Positions 39,758 through 48,566 are shown, numbered from the stretch's first letter. The stretch is DNA of 64,000 bases from Streptomyces caelestis (GCF_001279005.1 NZ_LGCN01000276.1:1-64000); one strand, 5' to 3'. The notes: generated by a model not told the origin, from the letters alone. A program made the numbers and translations.

Positions 39758-39856
39758 GACAATCAGTCCACCTTTCCCGGATTGGCCATGGATGACATCC
39801 TCCACCAAGCCACAGGGTGTCATGCGTCGGTCCACTTCCACCACAGGGGGCATGTT
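39758..39856. promoter_or_regulatory. MocR-yczE divergent control region with repeats
   Basis: Direct repeats AGTCCACCTT (39766-39775) and GGTCCACTTC (39829-39838) flank an imperfect inverted repeat, ATGACATCC (39792-39800) and GGTGTCAT (39816-39823). Such mixed direct and inverted repeats are what MocR-type regulators bind. The sites overlap possible upstream starts of the yczE frame. Confidence 0.5.
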
Positions 39857-40522
39857 TTGGCCAGGTACTCGTCCCGGCACGGGCATCTCGCACGGCGACT
39901 GATCCAGCTGTACGCGGGTCTGGCGCTGTACGGCGCGAGCTCGGCGCTGCTGGTGCGGTCGGGGCTCGGTCTCGAACCGTGGAACGTGCTGCACCAGGGC
40001 CTGTCCGAGCGGACGGGGCTGTCGATGGGCGTGGTGCTGACCCTCGTGGGCGCGGCGGTGCTGCTGCTGTGGATCCCGCTGCGCCAGCGGCCGGGACTGG
40101 GCACCGTCTCCAACGTGCTGGTGATCGGCGCGGCGATGGACGCGACCCTGGCCGTGGTGCCCGACGCGCACGCCGTGGCCGTACGCGTACCGCTGATGGC
40201 GGCGGGCATCGTGCTCAACGGCGCGGCGACCGGGCTGTACATCGCGGCGCGCTTCGGCCCGGGCCCGCGCGACGGGCTGATGACGGGGCTGCACCGGAGG
40301 ACCGGGGTGTCGGTCCGTCTGGTCCGCACGGCCATCGAGATCACGGTCGTCGTCACCGGCTTCGTCCTCGGCGGCACGGTGGGCGTCGGCACCTTGCTGT
40401 ACGCGGTGACGATCGGTCCGCTCGCCCAGCTGTTCCTGCGCGTCTTCGCCGTCCCCCCGGCATCCGGCGGCAGCACGGTCGTCGCCGCCGGTCCACCACG
40501 GCGCGCGATACTGCGTCGGTGA
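39857..40522 (+). CDS. YczE/YitT-type integral membrane protein
   Basis: The 221-residue protein has about five or six hydrophobic segments (LIQLYAGLALYGASSALLV, GVVLTLVGAAVLLLWIPL, VPLMAAGIVLNGAATGLYIA, VTGFVLGGTVGVGTLLY) and the family motif GPRDGLMTGL. YczE proteins are of unknown function and are commonly paired with MocR regulators, as here. I chose the TTG at 39857 because AGGGGG lies six bases upstream and the earlier ATG at 39788 falls inside the presumed operator. The longer start remains possible. The stop overlaps the next gene by 4 bp. Confidence 0.75.
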   Translation: MARYSSRHGHLARRLIQLYAGLALYGASSALLVRSGLGLEPWNVLHQGLSERTGLSMGVVLTLVGAAVLLLWIPLRQRPGLGTVSNVLVIGAAMDATLAVVPDAHAVAVRVPLMAAGIVLNGAATGLYIAARFGPGPRDGLMTGLHRRTGVSVRLVRTAIEITVVVTGFVLGGTVGVGTLLYAVTIGPLAQLFLRVFAVPPASGGSTVVAAGPPRRAILRR

Positions 40523-41286
40523 CCCCGCGGATACGCCACCCCTACCTCGACCATCCCGGTCCGATCGCCTTCGCCCACCGGGGCGGGGCGGCGGACGGCC
40601 TGGAGAACACCGTCCGGCAGTTCCGGCGCGCCGTCGAGGCGGGCTACCGGTACATCGAGACCGACGTCCACGCCACGCGCGACGGCCGGCTCGTCGCCTT
40701 CCACGACGCGACGCTCGACCGGGTGACGGACGGCGCGGGCCGGATCGCCGACCTGCCGTGGCGGGACGTGGCGCAGGCGCGCGTGGCGGGCGGGGAACCG
40801 ATCCCCCTGCTCGAGGAACTCCTGGAGACCTTCCCCGAGGTGCGCTGGAACGTGGACGTGAAGGCCGAACCGGCCCTCCTGCCGTTCCTGGACCTGCTCG
40901 GGCGCACCGACTCCTGGGACCGGATCTGCCTCGGCTCGTTCTCCGAGGCCCGTGTGGTGCACGCCCAGCGGCTGGCCGGTCCGCGGCTGGCCACCTCCCA
41001 CGGCACCCGGGGCGTGTTGAACCTGCGGCTGCGGTCCTGGGGACTGCCGGCCGCGGTGCGCCGGTCGGCCGTCGCCGCCCAGGTCCCCGAACAGCAGTCG
41101 GGCATCCAGGTCGTCGACCACCGGTTCGTACGGGCCGCCCACGCGCACGGCATGCAGGTGCACGTGTGGACGGTCAACGAGGCCGAGCGGATGCACCGGC
41201 TCCTGGACCTCGGAGTGGATGGCATCATGACCGATCACATCGGCACACTGCGCAAGGTCATGGAGGACCGGGGCATCTGGGTCTGA
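40519..41286 (+). CDS. Glycerophosphodiester phosphodiesterase
   Basis: GDPD enzymes split glycerophosphodiesters to glycerol-3-phosphate and an alcohol. The 255-residue TIM-barrel protein shows AFAHRGGAADGLENT (catalytic His-Arg), YIETDVHATRDGRLVAFHD (metal Glu/Asp and second catalytic His), VDVKAE and the C-terminal VWTVNEAERM. No signal peptide is seen, so it acts inside the cell. The GTG start overlaps the yczE stop in GTGA, which suggests cotranscription. Confidence 0.93.
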   Translation: MTPRIRHPYLDHPGPIAFAHRGGAADGLENTVRQFRRAVEAGYRYIETDVHATRDGRLVAFHDATLDRVTDGAGRIADLPWRDVAQARVAGGEPIPLLEELLETFPEVRWNVDVKAEPALLPFLDLLGRTDSWDRICLGSFSEARVVHAQRLAGPRLATSHGTRGVLNLRLRSWGLPAAVRRSAVAAQVPEQQSGIQVVDHRFVRAAHAHGMQVHVWTVNEAERMHRLLDLGVDGIMTDHIGTLRKVMEDRGIWV

Positions 41287-41336
41287 ACCCCCGCGCCCGG
41301 CCGCCTCCGCGCGTTCACGGGGAAGCGAGGGCACGG

Positions 41337-42683
41337 GTGGGCACCGACACCGTGCGGCCACCGGCGCCGGACGAGGCCGCCGGCCGGCGGCGCGAGCAGC
41401 GCGGCTGGTACTTCTACGACTGGGCGTGCTCCGTGTACTCCACGAGCGTGCTCACCGTGTTCCTCGGCCCCTACCTGACGTCGGTCGCCGAGGCGGCGGC
41501 GGACGCGGACGGGTTCGTCCACCCGCTGGGCGTACCGGTGCGCGCGGGATCCTTCTTCGCCTACTCGGTCTCCCTGTCGGTGATCCTGGCCGTGCTGGTG
41601 ATGCCGCTGGTGGGCGCCGCCGCCGACCGCACCGGACGCAAGAAGCCGCTGCTCGCGGCCGCCGCCTACACCGGCGCCGCGGCCACCGCGGGCATGTTCT
41701 TCCTGGGCGGCGAGCGCTATCTGCTCGGCGGCGTGCTGCTGGTGGTGGCGAACGCGGCGCAGTCGGTCGCGATGATGCTCTACAACTCCTACCTCCCGCA
41801 GATCGCCCCGCCCGAGGAACGCGACGCGGTCTCCTCGCGCGGGTGGGCCTTCGGATACGCGGCCGGCTCCCTGGTCCTCGTCGCGAACCTCGTCCTCTAC
41901 ACCGGCCACGACGACTTCGGCGTCTCCGAGGGCATGGCGGTGCGCATCTGCCTGGCGTCGGCCGGTCTGTGGTGGGGCGCCTTCGCGCTGGTGCCGCTGC
42001 GCCGGCTGCGCGACCGCCGCGCTCCCGCGCGGGAGGCGGCCCTGCCGGGCTTCCGGCAGTTGGCGGCCACCGTCCGCGACATGCGCCGGCACCCGCTGAC
42101 GCTGGCGTTCCTGCTGGCGTACCTGGTCTACAACGACGGCATCCAGACGGTGATCACCCAGGCCTCGGTGTACGGCTCGCGGGAACTGGGGCTCGGACAG
42201 TCGACGCTCATCGTGGCCGTGCTGCTGGTCCAGGTGCTGGCGGTGGCGGGCGCACTGGCACTGGGCAGGCTGGCCCGGCGGTACGGCGCGAAGCGCGCGA
42301 TCCTCGGCTCCCTGGTCGCCTGGACCCTGACGCTGGCCGCCGGGTACTTCCTGCCCGCCGGCGCCCCCGCGTGGTTCTTCGTCCTGGCGGCCGGTATCGG
42401 CCTGGTCCTCGGTGGCACCCAGGCGCTGTCCCGCTCGCTCTTCTCCCATCTCGTACCCCCCGGCAAGGAGGCCGAGTACTTCTCGGCGTACGAGGTGAGC
42501 GACCGCGGGACGAGTTGGCTCGGACCGCTGCTGTTCGGCCTCACCTACCAGCTGACGGGCAGCTACCGGGACGCGATCATCTCCCTGGTGGGCTTCTTCG
42601 TCCTGGGCTTCGTGCTGCTCGCGCGGGTTCCGGTGCGGCGGGCGATCACCGAAGCGGGCAACCCGGTTCCCGAACGGATTTAG
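41337..42683 (+). CDS. MFS transporter, UMF1/Atg22-like
   Basis: The 448-residue membrane protein starts with the family-typical GWYFYDWACSVYSTSVLTVF. It has about twelve hydrophobic segments with MFS loop ADRTGRKKPLL and the second-half GGTQALSRSLFSHLVPPGKE and FSAYEVSDRGTSWLGPL. Fungal Atg22 exports amino acids from the vacuole; bacterial members are poorly characterised. The GTG at 41337 follows GCGAGGG; it is 50 bp after the phosphodiesterase gene, likely the same transcript. Confidence 0.85.
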   Translation: MGTDTVRPPAPDEAAGRRREQRGWYFYDWACSVYSTSVLTVFLGPYLTSVAEAAADADGFVHPLGVPVRAGSFFAYSVSLSVILAVLVMPLVGAAADRTGRKKPLLAAAAYTGAAATAGMFFLGGERYLLGGVLLVVANAAQSVAMMLYNSYLPQIAPPEERDAVSSRGWAFGYAAGSLVLVANLVLYTGHDDFGVSEGMAVRICLASAGLWWGAFALVPLRRLRDRRAPAREAALPGFRQLAATVRDMRRHPLTLAFLLAYLVYNDGIQTVITQASVYGSRELGLGQSTLIVAVLLVQVLAVAGALALGRLARRYGAKRAILGSLVAWTLTLAAGYFLPAGAPAWFFVLAAGIGLVLGGTQALSRSLFSHLVPPGKEAEYFSAYEVSDRGTSWLGPLLFGLTYQLTGSYRDAIISLVGFFVLGFVLLARVPVRRAITEAGNPVPERI

Positions 42684-42872
42684 CGTTGGGCGCGAAAGGG
42701 CTGTAGTGTACGCGTTTGGCCTGCCAGGCGTACCGTTACTGCGCGTCAAAGATGCCGAACGCTGAGTCATATCTCCTTATGGGTGTGACAAACCGGACGT
42801 CGGGGGGTACTGCACTGGTTGACAAGGCTGCGGCTACGACGGCGACGCATGACCCGGATCGGGGCTCCGGAC

Positions 42873-42899
42873 GGGAATCTTTACCGCCGCCCGGACGTT
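42873..42899 (+). promoter_or_regulatory. SigR-type promoter of rbpA
   Basis: GGGAAT (42873-42878), exactly 18 bases, then GTT (42897-42899) match the SigR consensus GGAAT-N18-GTT. rbpA is a known SigR (thiol oxidative stress) target in S. coelicolor. The element lies 61 bp upstream of the rbpA start. A TTGACA (42820-42825) further upstream could belong to a second promoter, but no good -10 follows. Confidence 0.85.
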
Positions 42900-42960
42900 G
42901 ACCGGATGACGACGACAGCGACACCTGTCCTGTGGGCGACAAGCCCGGGAGGCACGATTC

Positions 42961-43335
42961 ATGAGTGAGCGAGCTCTTCGCGGCACGCGCCTCGTGGTGA
43001 CCAGCTACGAGACGGACCGCGGCATCGACCTGGCCCCGCGCCAGGCCGTGGAGTACGCATGCGAGAAGGGGCACCGCTTCGAGATGCCCTTCTCGGTCGA
43101 GGCGGAGATCCCGCCGGAGTGGGAGTGCAAGGTCTGCGGTGCCCAGGCACTCCTGGTGGACGGCGACGGCCCCGAGGAGAAGAAGGCCAAGCCCGCGCGT
43201 ACGCATTGGGACATGCTGATGGAGCGGCGCACCCGAGAGGAGCTCGAAGAGGTCCTCGAGGAGCGTCTCGCCGTTCTGCGCTCCGGTGCGATGAACATCG
43301 CGGTCCACCCCAGGGACAGCCGAAAGTCGGCTTGA
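42961..43335 (+). CDS. rbpA: RNA polymerase-binding protein RbpA
   Basis: RbpA binds RNA polymerase with the principal sigma factor HrdB-type and stimulates open-complex formation; it is specific to actinobacteria. The 124-residue protein has the N-terminal tail LRGTRLVVTSYETDRGIDLAPRQ (in shorter pieces here), a core with possible zinc ligands Cys34, His38, Cys56 and Cys59 (CEKGH and CKVC), the basic linker KKAKPARTHWDML, and the sigma-interacting domain MERRTREELEEVLEERLAVL. ATG 42961 follows GGGAGG. A SigR promoter precedes it and a strong hairpin follows. Confidence 0.96.
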   Translation: MSERALRGTRLVVTSYETDRGIDLAPRQAVEYACEKGHRFEMPFSVEAEIPPEWECKVCGAQALLVDGDGPEEKKAKPARTHWDMLMERRTREELEEVLEERLAVLRSGAMNIAVHPRDSRKSA

Positions 43336-43378
43336 TCCCTCCGGGGGCCTGGCGGAGCACCACACGCGCAGCGGTACA

Positions 43379-43419
43379 GGACCGCGGGCGCCGTACATCA
43401 TGTACGGCGCCCGCGGTCC
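43379..43419. terminator. Strong bidirectional hairpin after rbpA
   Basis: A perfect 19-bp inverted repeat with a 3-base loop lies between the convergent rbpA and fxsA genes. It starts GGACCGCGGGCGCC and ends with its complement, followed by TGTCTGC. It should end both transcripts. Confidence 0.85.
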
Positions 43420-43446
43420 TGTCTGCTGGGGGCACTCCGGCCGCCC

Positions 43447-44028
43447 TCAGCGGGAGAGCGGCGGGCGCGGTCCCCGCGAGGTGCGCTCCGAAGGGCTCCC
43501 GGACTCGTCCCGGATGACCTCGCCCTGGACGACCTTGCCGTCGGGCCGGTGGATACGGGCCTGTTGGAAGGCGTCCCCGAGGGAGCCTCCCGCGGCTTCA
43601 CGGAGCTTGCGGTCGAAGGCGCGCTCGGCGTAACGGCTCACGGCCTTCTGCACCGGCGGCACCAGCAGGAGCAGTCCCACCGCGTCCGAGATCACGCCGG
43701 GGATGATCAGCAGCAGGCCGCCCAGCATCGTCAGGCCGTTGCCCTCGCTGTTCGGCCGGGCTTCGGACAGCACCCCGCCCTGCTGCTGTTGCAGCGTCTC
43801 GGTCAGGTTCTTGAAGGCCCGCCGGCCGGCCCGCTTGATGACGACCGAACCGAGGACGAGGCCGGCCACCAGGACCAGGAAGACCACCAGCCCGTTCGAC
43901 GCACCGGCGACCATGGTGAGCAGCCAGATCTCCAGCACGAGCCATGCGGCGACGCCCAGCGGCAGGAAGGTGCGCAGCCGGGAGCGCCGGGGCCGGGCGG
44001 GATACGGGGTCTGAGCGCCAGTCGTCAT
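43447..44028 (-). CDS. fxsA: FxsA family membrane protein
   Basis: The 193-residue inner-membrane protein has N-terminal hydrophobic segments (FLPLGVAAWLVLEIWLLTMV, GLVVFLVLVAGLVLGSVVI) and the FxsA hallmark LGGLLLIIPGVISDAVGLLL, with a hydrophilic C terminus. E. coli FxsA suppresses F-plasmid exclusion of phage T7; the ordinary cellular role is unknown. The gene lies 71 bp after the mannose synthase gene on the opposite side of the rbpA terminator and is leftward. Confidence 0.9.
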   Translation of the reverse strand: MTTGAQTPYPARPRRSRLRTFLPLGVAAWLVLEIWLLTMVAGASNGLVVFLVLVAGLVLGSVVIKRAGRRAFKNLTETLQQQQGGVLSEARPNSEGNGLTMLGGLLLIIPGVISDAVGLLLLVPPVQKAVSRYAERAFDRKLREAAGGSLGDAFQQARIHRPDGKVVQGEVIRDESGSPSERTSRGPRPPLSR

Positions 44029-44099
44029 GCCTCCAGTGTGCCTGGGACCGGCTCAGCACGGGATAAGCGGGATCGCCGTGGGGACGGGCGAGCGTACGC

Positions 44100-44951
44100 C
44101 TACCGCTCGGACCGCTCGACGTCCGGCTCGAGCCGCTTGACGTCCCGCTCGGCCTGCTGCTTGTCGTCGCCGCGCCCGAGGACCTTGCCGACCCGCTCCC
44201 CCACGCCCCACGCCGTGACCCGCCACAGCGCCTCGACGAGGATGTCGCGGCTCATCTTGGAGTCGCCGAGTTCACGCTCGACGAAGGTGATGGGAACCTC
44301 GACGACGTGATAGCCGGCCTTCACCGCCCGGCGGGCCAGGTCGACCTGGAAGCAGTACCCCTGGGAGGCCACTTCCTCGAGGCCGAGGCCCTCCAGCGTC
44401 TCCCGGCGGAAGGCGCGGAAGCCGCCGGTGATGTCACGCAGCGGCAGGTCGAGCGCCATGCGCGAGTAGAGGCTGCCTCCGCGCGAGATGAACTCACGGG
44501 ACTTCGGCCAGTTCACCACCCGGCCGCCGGGCACCCAGCGCGAACCGAGCACCAGGTCGGCGCCCTTGAGGGCGGTCAGCAGACGGGGCAGTTCCTCGGG
44601 CTGGTGGGAGCCGTCGGCGTCCATCTCGATCAGTACGCCGTAGCCGTGCTCCATCCCCCAGCGGAAGCCCGCGAGATAGGCCGCGCCCAGACCCTCCTTG
44701 CCCTTGCGGTGCAGCACCTGGACGTGGTCGTCCCCGGCGGCCAGTTCGTCGGCGAGCTCGCCCGTGCCGTCGGGACTGTTGTCGTCGGCCACGAGAACGT
44801 GCGCCTCGGGAACGGCCTCGCGCACCCGGCCGACGATCGCCCTGATGTTCTCCGCCTCGTTGTAGGTCGGGATGATCACCAAAGCCGTGCCGAGCGGGCC
44901 GAAGTTCCTCCCCTGGGATCCTGCCGCGAGGGTCCCGTCGCCGTCGTTCAC
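44100..44951 (-). CDS. ppm: Polyprenol monophosphomannose synthase
   Basis: This GT2 glycosyltransferase moves mannose from GDP-mannose to polyprenol phosphate at the inner face of the membrane. The product feeds protein O-mannosylation in Streptomyces. The 283-residue protein has ALVIIPTYNEAENI, VLVADDNSPDGTGELAD, the metal-binding IEMDADGSHQ, DLVLGSRW, and GYCFQVDLA. No membrane helices or fused acyltransferase (Lnt) domain are present, unlike mycobacterial Ppm1. The GTG start at 44951 has AAGGGG upstream. I recall the S. coelicolor orthologue as SCO1423, required for phage phiC31 receptor glycosylation. Confidence 0.92.
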   Translation of the reverse strand: MNDGDGTLAAGSQGRNFGPLGTALVIIPTYNEAENIRAIVGRVREAVPEAHVLVADDNSPDGTGELADELAAGDDHVQVLHRKGKEGLGAAYLAGFRWGMEHGYGVLIEMDADGSHQPEELPRLLTALKGADLVLGSRWVPGGRVVNWPKSREFISRGGSLYSRMALDLPLRDITGGFRAFRRETLEGLGLEEVASQGYCFQVDLARRAVKAGYHVVEVPITFVERELGDSKMSRDILVEALWRVTAWGVGERVGKVLGRGDDKQQAERDVKRLEPDVERSER

Positions 44952-45490
44952 TGCTGCCCCTTCATGTCCTGTGCGCAGGATCCCACCATAGTGGGCACGG
45001 CCTGCGTCGACGTGACGGAACGTTCATATGGTGGTGTCGTTTACCGAAGATCGGGTAGGAACACACTTTTTGGGCGTGCGGAAGAGGGGCAGCGGATGGG
45101 GCCCGGCGCCCTTCGGGCCGGCCCGGGACCCGCCGGCTGCGGATCGACCTGAAGCCGTTGTCTACTGAGCGCCCGGGCCCCACCCGGGGGTCGCACCCCC
45201 GGCCGGCTGGAACGTCCCTCGGTACCGCGCCGCCGCTGAGCCTGGCTCCCAGTGACGGTGCCCCGGTACGGCACACCGTCCCTGACCCAGCGGCGCCGAC
45301 CCGAGTGGCCGGGCGTTCCCCGGTCGGGCGTCCGGTGGTGGACCCGGCCGAACCTACCGGCCCCCCGCCGCCGCCTGTCAACAGTCGTTTGACCTGCGTA
45401 ATGTGGTTCACATGCCAGGTCGGCGGCGAGGACGCGCAGGTCGTGGGAGGAGGGCACGACGCATGATCGTCACCGTGCCGCCCTCGTAGA
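44952..45490. other. 539-bp spacer upstream of ppm
   Basis: No protein gene is supported; frames crossing it are proline/arginine-rich without motifs. A vegetative-like leftward promoter lies at 45351-45381 (see separate entry). An 8-bp hairpin CCGGGGGT-CGC-ACCCCCGG lies at 45184-45202. A leftward transcript would have an unusually long leader of about 390 nt before ppm. Confidence 0.5.
45351..45381 (-). promoter_or_regulatory. Candidate leftward promoter upstream of ppm
   Basis: On the minus strand a perfect -35 TTGACA (45376-45381) and TAGGTT (45351-45356) are separated by 19 bp. The long spacer lowers confidence. Confidence 0.45.
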
Positions 45491-47095
45491 TCACTCTCCC
45501 GGCCGTACGAACACCGTGCGCCCGCCGACCACGGTCCGCAGGCAGACCGGCAGGTCACGGCCGGGGGCGAGGTCGGGCAGGCCGGGGGTGCCGGAACGGG
45601 GATCGGTGGACCAGCGCGCCACCCGGTCGTCGGGCGCCTGGACGACGAGTTCACCGGTGCGCCAGAGGGCGTAGTCGGCGGGCGCGCCGGGCAGCAGGAC
45701 GCCCGCGTCGTCGCGTCCGACCGCACGCCAGCCGCCGCGCGTGTGCGCGGTGAACGCGGCGCGCACGGAGACGCGGTGCTCCGGTGTGCGGTGGAAGGCG
45801 GCGGCCCGGACCGTTCCCCAGGGGTCGAGGGGGGTCACCGGGCTGTCGGAGCCGAAGGCGAGCGGAACGCCGGCCCGCAGCAGCGCCGCGAAGGGGTTCA
45901 GGGAGCGGGCCCGCTCCGGTCCCAGGCGCCGCGCGTACATGCCGTCCTCGCCGCCCCACAGGGCGTCGAAGGCGGGCTGGACGGAGGCGGTCAGAGCGAG
46001 TTCGGCGAAGGCGGCGACGGTCTCGGGGGTGAGCATCTCGGCGTGCTCGACGCGGTGCCGGGCGGCGCGGACGCGGGCGAGGCCGAGTGTGTCGGCGGCG
46101 GCCCGCACGCCGTCGACGACGGTGCGCACCGCGGCGTCGCCGATGGCGTGGAAGCCGGCCTGGAGACCGGCCTCGGTGCAGGCGACGACATGGGCCGCGA
46201 CGGCGACCGCGTCCAGGTGCGCGGTGCCGGTGTGGCCCGCGTCGGCGTACGGCTCGTGCAGGCACGCGGTGTGCGAGCCGAGGGCGCCGTCGACGAACAG
46301 GTCGCCCGCGGCGCCGATCGCACCCAGCTCCTTCGCCTTGGCGACGTCCCGTTCGGCCCAGTAGCCGACGACGCGCGGTCCGCTCTCCTCGGCGGCGAGC
46401 CGCAGCAGTCCGGTGAAGTCGTCCTCGGAGGAGATCTCCGGGCCCCCGCACTCGTGGACCGTGCCGATGCCGAGGGAGGCGGCGTGGGCGAGGGCGGCGC
46501 GCTGGGCCTCGGTGCGCTGGGCCGGGGTGACGGCGGCCAGGGCTGCGGCGCGGACGGCGTGATGGGCGTCCCCGGTGAGCGGGCGGTCCTCACGGGCGAC
46601 CGTGTCCGCAACGAGGTCGAGGAGCGCCGTGGTGACGACCGCGGAGTGGACGTCGATCCTGCTGAGGTAAAGGGGACGGCCGCCGGTGGCCTCGTCGAGC
46701 TCGGCGCGGGTCGGGGGGCGCCCGCCGGGCCAGCGGGCGGCGTCCCAGCCGTGGCCGAGGAGCACCCGGTCGTCCGGGCGGGCGGCGGCGAACTCCCGCA
46801 CGCGGGCCAGCGCGGTCCCGAGCGAGGGGGCGGTGGACAGGTCGAGGCCGGTGAGGGCGAGGCCGGTGGCCGTGGTGTGGACGTGCGCGTCGGTGAACGC
46901 GGGGGTGACCAGCGCACCGTCGAGGTCGATCACCTCGTCGACCCCGTCCGCGAAGGCGTCGGCGGCGCCCTCGGAGCCGACCCAGGCGACCTGGCCGTGC
47001 TCGACGACCATCGCGGTCGCGAACGGGTCGGCGGGACTGTGGACCTCTCCACGGCGAAGCAGGACGGTGCGGGTCGGGGCGGTGCGTTCACTCAT
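45491..47095 (-). CDS. Amidohydrolase family protein, YtcJ-like
   Basis: The 534-residue protein is a metal-dependent hydrolase of the Amidohydro_3/YtcJ type. It has the N-terminal small domain with VTPAFTDAHVHTTATG (metal HxH), ARHRVEHAEMLTPETVAAFA, SVQPAFDALWG, and GSDSPVTPLDPWGTVRAA with the catalytic aspartate. No signal peptide is visible. The substrate cannot be read from the sequence. It stands alone, with its own start ATG; the Lrp-type regulator gene ends 85 bp upstream on the same strand and may control it. Confidence 0.88.
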   Translation of the reverse strand: MSERTAPTRTVLLRRGEVHSPADPFATAMVVEHGQVAWVGSEGAADAFADGVDEVIDLDGALVTPAFTDAHVHTTATGLALTGLDLSTAPSLGTALARVREFAAARPDDRVLLGHGWDAARWPGGRPPTRAELDEATGGRPLYLSRIDVHSAVVTTALLDLVADTVAREDRPLTGDAHHAVRAAALAAVTPAQRTEAQRAALAHAASLGIGTVHECGGPEISSEDDFTGLLRLAAEESGPRVVGYWAERDVAKAKELGAIGAAGDLFVDGALGSHTACLHEPYADAGHTGTAHLDAVAVAAHVVACTEAGLQAGFHAIGDAAVRTVVDGVRAAADTLGLARVRAARHRVEHAEMLTPETVAAFAELALTASVQPAFDALWGGEDGMYARRLGPERARSLNPFAALLRAGVPLAFGSDSPVTPLDPWGTVRAAAFHRTPEHRVSVRAAFTAHTRGGWRAVGRDDAGVLLPGAPADYALWRTGELVVQAPDDRVARWSTDPRSGTPGLPDLAPGRDLPVCLRTVVGGRTVFVRPGE

Positions 47096-47179
47096 GCCCC
47101 ACAGTCTCCCGCGTCACGCGGGCCGCTCCGCACGCAGGGCCGTCCCACCGCGGCCGGGCCGCCGGGACGGGCGCGGCGT

Positions 47180-47620
47180 TCAGACGCGCGGCGGGCGGGC
47201 TTCGTACGGGGTGGAGAGGACCACCGTCGTACGGGTGGAGACGCCCGCCAGCGAGCGCACGCGGGCGAGCAGTTCCTCCAGTTCGTGCGGTGTGGACACG
47301 CGCACCTTGAGGATGTAGTTCTCGTCGCCCGCGACGCTGTGGCAGGCCTCGATCTCGGGAACGCCGGCGAGACGGTCCGCGATGTCGTCGGGGGCGCTGG
47401 GGTCGAAGGGTTTGACCGAGATGAAGGCGGTCATGGGCAGGCCGACGGCCTCCGGGTCGACGACCGCGGCATAGCCGCGGATGACGCCACGCTGTTCCAG
47501 CCGGCGCACCCGCTGGTGCACGGCCGACGTGGACAGGCCCGTGGCCTTGCCCAGGTCTGTGTAGCTCATCCGCCCGTCCTCGACGAGCAGCTGCACGATC
47601 TGTCGGTCCAGCTCCTCCAT
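47180..47620 (-). CDS. Lrp/AsnC-family transcriptional regulator
   Basis: The 146-residue protein has the Lrp winged helix (LDRQIVQLLVEDGRMSYTDL, GLSTSAVHQRVRRLEQRGVI) and the RAM ligand domain (HSVAGDENYILKVRVSTPHE, GVSTRTTVVLSTPYE). Such proteins respond to amino acids as octamers. The ATG at 47620 has no clear ribosome site. TAGGTT lies 12-17 bases upstream, so a leaderless or very short leader transcript is possible. It may be cotranscribed with the amidohydrolase. Confidence 0.92.
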   Translation of the reverse strand: MEELDRQIVQLLVEDGRMSYTDLGKATGLSTSAVHQRVRRLEQRGVIRGYAAVVDPEAVGLPMTAFISVKPFDPSAPDDIADRLAGVPEIEACHSVAGDENYILKVRVSTPHELEELLARVRSLAGVSTRTTVVLSTPYEARPPRV

Positions 47621-47887
47621 GGCGCAAGAACCTACAGTGCGCTCGATCTCCCCGGATACCTGAGCCGTCCAGGGCATGCCCGGTTCGTGATGTGCCGGGA
47701 GCCGCGGCGCGCGGCCCGGGGGGACAAAGCCCTCGCACGGGGCATCCGCATGCGGTATGTGACGAACGCCACACCTTTCGAGCGGTCTCCGTGATGTCCC
47801 CGTGATTACCCCTGAGGAGGGACGGGAAGTGCTTGCTGTGGTCGAGGCCGCAGTGCCTTCACGGCCCAGCCCGAGGGGGAGAACCCA

Positions 47888-48322
47888 ATGCAGAGTCTTA
47901 AGCGCCTTGGTCGTACCACGTCCAAGCGGCAGCAGCAGGTCGTCGAGCTCGACCCGGAGTACGTCGAATCCGACGCCCCGGACGAGGAACTCGACGCCTA
48001 CGACACCTTCGAGATGTACCGGGTCGTCTGCCCGGACTGCGCGCAGCCCATCGCCCTGCTCGCGGACGAGGACGTCCTGCCGGAGCACGCGCTGTGCGCC
48101 TCGCCGTGGAACCCGTTCGGGCTCACGGTCTGCGCCGGCACCGGCCGCCCGGCCGCCGAGGCACGGCCGGCCGACGAGTCCGTCACTCCCCAGGAGCAGG
48201 ACACAGCCCTGTTGTTGACGCTCCCGCAGGGACTCGACTGGCGCACCCAGCCCTTCTCGCACGTCGGCGGTCCCGGCTCGCGTCCGATCCGGGTCCCGGT
48301 GATGCGACGGCACGCCGCCTGA
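47888..48322 (+). CDS. Conserved hypothetical protein with zinc-type cysteines
   Basis: The 144-residue protein has an acidic N-terminal third, then YRVVCPDCAQPIALLADEDV and further cysteines in HALCASPWNPFGLTVCAG. This suggests one four-Cys zinc site. The C-terminal part contains LLTLPQGLDWRTQPFSHVGG. I recognise it only as a streptomycete conserved protein without known function. The ATG follows GGGGGAGAACCCA. A large hairpin ends the unit. Confidence 0.75.
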   Translation: MQSLKRLGRTTSKRQQQVVELDPEYVESDAPDEELDAYDTFEMYRVVCPDCAQPIALLADEDVLPEHALCASPWNPFGLTVCAGTGRPAAEARPADESVTPQEQDTALLLTLPQGLDWRTQPFSHVGGPGSRPIRVPVMRRHAA

Positions 48323-48342
48323 GCACACACCGGCACGGGGCG

Positions 48343-48384
48343 GCGTTCACCACCGCCCCGTCCGCGCGGGGCGGCGGTGAACGC
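48343..48384 (+). terminator. Hairpin terminator after the zinc-cysteine protein gene
   Basis: An 18-bp stem with one mismatch (48343-48360 with 48367-48384) and a 6-base loop begins 20 bp after the stop codon. Confidence 0.8.
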
Positions 48385-48566
48385 ACGTCCTGTTCCCGGG
48401 GCCGGTGACCGGCCCGGTCGCTCCCGCGTCACCCAGGCCTGACGACCCCCACGTACTCGACGACCGGGTGTCGACGCCGGGTCGTCGTGCCGCCGCCCGC
48501 CGAGGCGGTCGCACCCGCGCCGTCCCGGCTCCCGGATCCGCCGATCCACCGCGATCTCATGCGGGT

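Noticed and set aside
42716..42901. 61-codon frame upstream of rbpA
   Set aside because: No ribosome site, no homology, and it overlaps the SigR promoter; most likely untranslated promoter region.
45158..45466. 102-codon proline-rich frame in the ppm upstream spacer
   Set aside because: Low-complexity translation, no ribosome site and no conserved motif.
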